NCBI GenBank assembly: GCA_016182845.1
Contig: JACPFT010000001.1
Span: forward strand, 124,001-188,000
Length of the DNA stretch: 64,000 bases
Source of the DNA: Gammaproteobacteria bacterium
Lineage (GTDB): Bacteria; Pseudomonadota; Gammaproteobacteria; Enterobacterales; Permianibacteraceae
Direction: 5' to 3'
Shown in pieces: positions 60,401 to 64,000 of this stretch (the first letter of the stretch is position 1; every line of letters begins with the position of its first letter). The position numbers were made by a program, and so were the translations under genes. The notes below the pieces were generated by a model. That model had not been told where the DNA came from, did not search any database, and saw nothing but the letters and a program-made list of their open reading frames with translations.

Positions 60401-60478
60401 CGGTAAATCCTGGTCGCTAGTCAGCGAAAGAAGGGTCAAAAAAAACGGTTGCCGGAGTATGCGGGGGCAGGCACGGTC

Positions 60479-60495
60479 AACAAATCAGACCAGTT
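60479..60495 (-). promoter_or_regulatory. FadR-like operator motif upstream of the fused E1 gene
   Basis: On the minus strand AACTGGTCTGATTTGTT matches 16 of 17 positions of the E. coli FadR consensus as I recall it. It lies in the divergent region between this gene and the cystathionine beta-synthase gene. Confidence 0.55.
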
Positions 60496-60635
60496 GTGAA
60501 TGTTGCATCGCGTCGAAGTTCCTGCGGCGCTGGCGGCATATGCCGAATCGAAGCATGCTAATTGCCCCGCGGCGCAGCATGCCGATTATCCCCTGTGGTA
60601 AATTACGCCCCTCTGATCTGGCGCAAAGGTTACCC

Positions 60636-61997
60636 ATGTCCTACTACGGCAATGTTCTCGAACTGGTCGGCAAGACCCCCATGGTGGAGCTCAAGCGTTT
60701 CGACACCGGCCCCTGCCGGCTGTTCGTGAAGTTGGAGTTCATGAACCCGGGTGGATCCATCAAGGACCGCATCGCCATCAGCATGATCGAGGCCGCCGAG
60801 CAGGCCGGGCAGATCAAGCCGGGCGACACCCTGATCGAGGCGACCGCCGGCAACACCGGCCTGGGGCTGGCCCTGGTGGCGGCCCAGAAGGGCTATAAGC
60901 TCATCATCGTCATGCCGGACAAGATGAGCCAGGAGAAGGTCTTCAACCTCAAGGCCCTGGGCGCCCAGGTGCTGATGACCCGCTCCGACGTGGTCAAGGG
61001 CCACCCCGAGTACTACCAGGACATCGCCGAGCGCCTGGCCAAGGAAAACGGCTATTACTACATCAACCAGTTCGGCAATGCCGCCAACGTCAAGGCCCAC
61101 GAGGAGGGCACCGGCCCCGAGATCTGGGAGCAGATGGAAGGCCAGGTGGATGCCGTGGTCATCGGCGTCGGCTCCGGCGGCACCATCACCGGCATCGCCC
61201 GTGCCCTCAAGTCCCGCAAGCCGGACATCAAGGTGGTCCTGGCCGATCCCAAGGGCTCGATCCTGAGGGATCTGATCAAGACCGGCCGCCACGACGCCCC
61301 CGGCTCCTGGCTGGTGGAGGGCATAGGCGAAGACTTCGTTCCGCCCATCTGCGATCTGTCCCTGGTGGACGATGCCGTGACCATTCCGGACGACCGCGCC
61401 TTCGAAGTGGCCCGCGAGCTGCTTCTGAAGGAGGGCCTGATGGCCGGCTCCAGCTCGGGCACGCTCTTGGGCGCGGCCCTCGAATACTGCCGTCAGCAGA
61501 CTAAGCCCATGAACGTGGTGACCCTGCTGCCCGACACCGGCAACAAATACCTGTCCAAGATGTACAACGACTACTGGATGATGGAGCAGGGCTTCATCAG
61601 CCGCGATCGCTTCGGGGATCTGCGCGACCTCATCGCCAGGCCCCACGAGGAGAAGGCCACCATCACCGTGGGCCCCAAGGACTCCCTGGCCACGGCCTAC
61701 AAGCGCATGAAGCAGCACGAAGTCTCCCAACTACCGGTGCTGGACGACGGCCATTGCGTGGGCATGCTCGACGAATACGATGTGCTGGTGGCGGTGAGCA
61801 AGGACCGCGCGCGTTTCGAGGATTCGGTGGAAACCGCAATGAGCCGCTCGGTGGAAACGGTGCCCTACACGGCGTCCATCGAAAGCCTGATGCCGCTGTT
61901 CGAGCGCAGCTTCGTTCCGGTCATCGTCGACGGCGAGCGCTTCCTGGGCGTCATCACCAAGATGGACGTGCTGAATCATCTGCGCCGCGCGCAGTAA
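60636..61997 (+). CDS. Cystathionine beta-synthase
   Basis: A 453-residue PLP enzyme joining serine (or O-acetylserine) and homocysteine to cystathionine. The PLP lysine is Lys43 in PGGSIKDRIA; EATAGNTGLGLAL and GVGSGGTITG bind the cofactor phosphate. A C-terminal pair of CBS domains (about residues 335-450) suggests regulation by an adenosyl ligand. There is no N-terminal heme domain. The tandem CBS domains and the next gene favour CBS over plain cysteine synthase. Confidence 0.9.
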   Translation: MSYYGNVLELVGKTPMVELKRFDTGPCRLFVKLEFMNPGGSIKDRIAISMIEAAEQAGQIKPGDTLIEATAGNTGLGLALVAAQKGYKLIIVMPDKMSQEKVFNLKALGAQVLMTRSDVVKGHPEYYQDIAERLAKENGYYYINQFGNAANVKAHEEGTGPEIWEQMEGQVDAVVIGVGSGGTITGIARALKSRKPDIKVVLADPKGSILRDLIKTGRHDAPGSWLVEGIGEDFVPPICDLSLVDDAVTIPDDRAFEVARELLLKEGLMAGSSSGTLLGAALEYCRQQTKPMNVVTLLPDTGNKYLSKMYNDYWMMEQGFISRDRFGDLRDLIARPHEEKATITVGPKDSLATAYKRMKQHEVSQLPVLDDGHCVGMLDEYDVLVAVSKDRARFEDSVETAMSRSVETVPYTASIESLMPLFERSFVPVIVDGERFLGVITKMDVLNHLRRAQ

Positions 61998-62016
61998 GAG
62001 AAAGCCAAAGAATTTC

Positions 62017-62206
62017 ACCGCCAAGGCGCCAAGAACGCCAAGGAAGATTTTCGTCATACCCGCGAAGGCGGGTATCCAGTCGGCAGCCATAGCCACTGAC
62101 TGGGTCCCCGCCGAAGCCTGTCCTGAGCCTGTCGAAGGGCGGGGACGACGGCTTAATGACTCGAACTATTGTTCTTCTTCCTTGGCGTTCTTGGCGCCTT
62201 GGCGGT
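62017..62206. repeat. Element with 31-bp perfect terminal inverted repeats
   Basis: Positions 62017-62047 and 62176-62206 are exact reverse complements (31 of 31), starting ACCGCCAAGGCGCC. The 128-base interior carries two more inverted motifs: CATACCCGCGAAGGCGGGTA and a CCTGAGCCTGTCGAAGGG block matching the hpd-hmgA repeat in inverse orientation. No coding capacity. It looks like a small non-autonomous (MITE-like) or REP-composite element. Confidence 0.8.
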
Positions 62207-62233
62207 CAACCCGGATTTACAGGATTTAATGAG

Positions 62234-63394
62234 ATGAAAGACACGACTCACCTCGGCTTCTCCACCCGTGCCATCCACGCCGGCCAGAGTCCGGATCCCA
62301 CGACCGGCGCGGTGATGGTGCCCATCTACGCCACCTCCACCTATGTCCAGGAAAGCCCCGGCGTGCACAAGGGCTTCGAGTATTCCCGTACTCAGAACCC
62401 GACGCGCTTCGCCTACGAGCGCTGCGTCGCCGATCTGGAAGGCGGTATCGCCGGTTTCGCTTTCGCCTCCGGTCTCGCCAGCACGGCCACCGTGCTGGAT
62501 CTGCTGAACGCCGGCGATCATGTGATCGCCATGGACGATCTCTATGGCGGTACCTTCCGCCTGTTCGACAAGGTGCGGGCACGCTCCGCCGGCCTGCAGT
62601 TCAGCTTCGTGGATCTCTCCAAGCCGGAAGCCCTGGAGGCGGCCATTCGCCCCAATACCAAGCTGATCTGGGTGGAGACGCCCACCAACCCCATGCTCAA
62701 GCTGGTGGATCTGGAGGCGGTGGCCGCCATCGCCAAGAAGCACGGCATCCTGGCCGTCTGCGACAACACCTTCGCCACGCCCTTTAACCAGAACCCCATC
62801 GCCTACGGTTTCGACATGGTGATGCACAGCGCCACCAAGTATCTGAACGGCCACAGCGACATGGTGGGCGGCATGATCGTGGTGGGCAAGAGCCCGGAGC
62901 TGGCCGAGCGCATGGCCTTCCTGCAGAACGCCGTCGGCGCGGTGCAGGGGCCTTTCGACAGCTTCCTGGCCTTGCGCGGCCTCAAGACCCTGGGCCTGCG
63001 CATGGAGCGGCACAATGCCAATGCCGCCGAATTGGCCGCCTGGCTGGAAGCCCATCCGCTCATCGATAACGTGATCTACCCGGGCCTGGAAAGCCATCCC
63101 CAGCACGCCCTCGCCAAGCGCCAGATGCGCGGTTTCGGCGGCATGATTTCCATCCACCTGAAGGGCGATCTGGCCACGGCCCGCCGCTTCCTGGAACGCG
63201 TCGAGCTGTTTGCCCTGGCCGAGTCCCTGGGCGGCGTGGAGAGCCTGATCGAGCACCCGGCCATCATGACCCATGCCTCGGTGCCGGCGGCAACCCGCGA
63301 GCAACTGGGCATCCACGACACACTCGTGCGTCTGTCGGTGGGTATCGAGAACCTGGACGATCTGAAACATGATCTGGACACGGCGCTGCGCTGA
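62234..63394 (+). CDS. Cystathionine gamma-lyase / gamma-synthase
   Basis: A 386-residue Cys/Met-metabolism PLP enzyme. The PLP lysine is Lys202 in MHSATKYLNGHSDM; YSRTQNPTR and DNTFATPFNQNP are family signatures. Sequence alone does not separate MetB, lyase and related activities, but pairing with cystathionine beta-synthase supports reverse transsulfuration (homocysteine to cysteine). AGGA lies about 9 bases before the ATG. Confidence 0.92.
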   Translation: MKDTTHLGFSTRAIHAGQSPDPTTGAVMVPIYATSTYVQESPGVHKGFEYSRTQNPTRFAYERCVADLEGGIAGFAFASGLASTATVLDLLNAGDHVIAMDDLYGGTFRLFDKVRARSAGLQFSFVDLSKPEALEAAIRPNTKLIWVETPTNPMLKLVDLEAVAAIAKKHGILAVCDNTFATPFNQNPIAYGFDMVMHSATKYLNGHSDMVGGMIVVGKSPELAERMAFLQNAVGAVQGPFDSFLALRGLKTLGLRMERHNANAAELAAWLEAHPLIDNVIYPGLESHPQHALAKRQMRGFGGMISIHLKGDLATARRFLERVELFALAESLGGVESLIEHPAIMTHASVPAATREQLGIHDTLVRLSVGIENLDDLKHDLDTALR

Positions 63395-63405
63395 GCGGCC
63401 CGTGC

Positions 63406-63501
63406 TTATCTGTTCGCATGTTTGTCCGGCTTAGGCCGGACCTACACCGCCGCTTGTCCGTGTGCGGAAGCCCGTAGGTCCGACTTCAGTCGGACAGATA
63501 A
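63406..63501. repeat. 96-base inverted repeat with dispersed palindrome copy 2
   Basis: Outer arms TTATCTGT (63406-63413) and ACAGATAA (63494-63501) enclose two 23-base palindromes that are imperfect inverse copies of each other (63423-63445 and 63474-63496). The right one is identical over 24 bases to 36337-36360. It lies between the transsulfuration gene and greB. Confidence 0.75.
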
Positions 63502-63514
63502 ATGCCTAGTTGCC

Positions 63515-64000
63515 ATGACCAAACCTGACGACAAATCGAAGGTATTTCGTTCGAACTACATCACGCGCGCCGGCGCGGACACGCTGCAGGAAGAGCTCAA
63601 ATACCTGCTGAAAGTCCGCCGCCCGGAACTCACCCGTGCCGTGACCGAAGCCGCGGCACACGGCGATCGCTCGGAGAATGCCGAGTACATCTACGGCAAG
63701 AAGCTGCTGCGCGAGACCGACAGACGCATCCGTTACCTGGAGAAGCGCCTGGACGCGCTAACCGTGGTGGACAGGCTTCCGGCCGACCAAAGCCGGGTCT
63801 ATTTCGGTGCCTGGGTTCGCGTGGAAGATGCGATGGGCATCGAGCATGTCTACCGTATCGTCGGCCCCGACGAATTCGATGTGGAACGCGGCTGGCTCAG
63901 CGTCGACTCGCCTTTGGCCAAGGCCTTGCTCAAGAAGCAGGTCGACGACGAAGCCATCGTGATCCTGCCGCAAGGGCGAGCCGTGTACGTGGTGCTGGAG
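63515..64000 (+). CDS. greB: Transcription elongation factor GreB, nearly complete
   Basis: The 162 visible codons end at the window edge without a stop; GreB is usually about 160-170 residues, so little is missing. The N-terminal coiled coil begins ITRAGADTLQEELKYLLKV and contains the tip acidic residues (AAAHGDRSENAEYIYGKK). The C-terminal globular domain has RIVGPDEFDVERGWLSVDSPLAKALL. It stimulates transcript cleavage in backtracked RNA polymerase. RYLEKRLD and the basic patch favour GreB over GreA. Confidence 0.95.
   Translation, partial: MTKPDDKSKVFRSNYITRAGADTLQEELKYLLKVRRPELTRAVTEAAAHGDRSENAEYIYGKKLLRETDRRIRYLEKRLDALTVVDRLPADQSRVYFGAWVRVEDAMGIEHVYRIVGPDEFDVERGWLSVDSPLAKALLKKQVDDEAIVILPQGRAVYVVLE

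Noticed and set aside
62017-62206. CRISPR array or insertion sequence at the inverted repeats
   Set aside because: There are only two inverted arms, no regularly spaced direct repeats and no transposase frame.

Overview
The window is gene-dense, clearly GC-rich DNA. It carries about 50 protein genes (two cut by the window edges), one tRNA, and no prophage, insertion sequence or CRISPR array. The gene set points to a beta- or gammaproteobacterium with a Gram-negative envelope, aerobic to microaerobic respiration and strong amino-acid and fatty-acid catabolism. The supporting content is an AST arginine pathway, a complete cbb3 oxidase operon with ccoGHIS, tesA-ybbA-ybbP, ppsR/ppsA, a FadE-type acyl-CoA dehydrogenase, a TyrR-family regulator, an Lpp-like lipoprotein and a GlyGly-CTERM protein. 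A Neisseriales-like betaproteobacterium is my best guess, but this is inference; no rRNA is present.

Layout, left to right. (1) 1-4.5 kb: arginine succinyltransferase genes, with astC divergent from an M20 hydrolase-astA-astD operon. (2) 4.6-8.4 kb: tesA divergent from ybbA-ybbP, the two start codons interlocked in one CATG. (3) 8.6-12.4 kb: topA and pyrD. (4) 12.4-20.3 kb, minus strand: ccoNOQP-ccoGHIS, making and assembling the high-affinity cbb3 oxidase, under a convincing FNR-type promoter. (5) 20.6-26.6 kb: L,D-transpeptidase, Lpp-like lipoprotein, ppsR/ppsA and two small lipoproteins. (6) 26.7-33.3 kb: a YdiJ-type D-2-hydroxyacid dehydrogenase, a GNAT protein and an uncharacterised pair of membrane proteins (one with a von Willebrand A domain). 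(7) 33.5-40.5 kb: tRNA-Asp, fadE, a soluble lytic transglycosylase and uup. (8) 40.6-46.6 kb: a phenylalanine/tyrosine degradation island, phhA - a TyrR-like regulator without its AAA+ domain - hpd - hmgA - fahA - maiA. (9) 46.7-56.5 kb: a HAF-repeat GlyGly-CTERM exported protein, ETF-QO and etfBA, two overlapping amidohydrolase genes and a DUF885 protease-like protein. (10) 56.5-64 kb: a TetR regulator with a YdjM-like membrane protein, a fused E1 alpha/beta 2-oxoacid dehydrogenase, cystathionine beta-synthase with a gamma-synthase/lyase, and greB.

How it fits together. Much of the window feeds carbon from arginine, aromatic amino acids, fatty acids and 2-oxoacids into central metabolism, while ETF/ETF-QO and cbb3 oxidase take the electrons. 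Two regulatory themes can be read in the DNA. FNR-type boxes lie at ccoN and, with a TyrR-type box, in front of hpd. A 17-bp FadR-like operator motif recurs upstream of fadE, of the fused E1 gene and of phhA. Intergenic regions also hold several families of palindromic, REP-like repeats. The most interesting items are the minimal TyrR regulator with its dual-control hpd promoter, the shared FadR-like motif, the vWA membrane protein pair, the degenerate amidohydrolase partner and the 31-bp inverted-repeat element between the transsulfuration genes.
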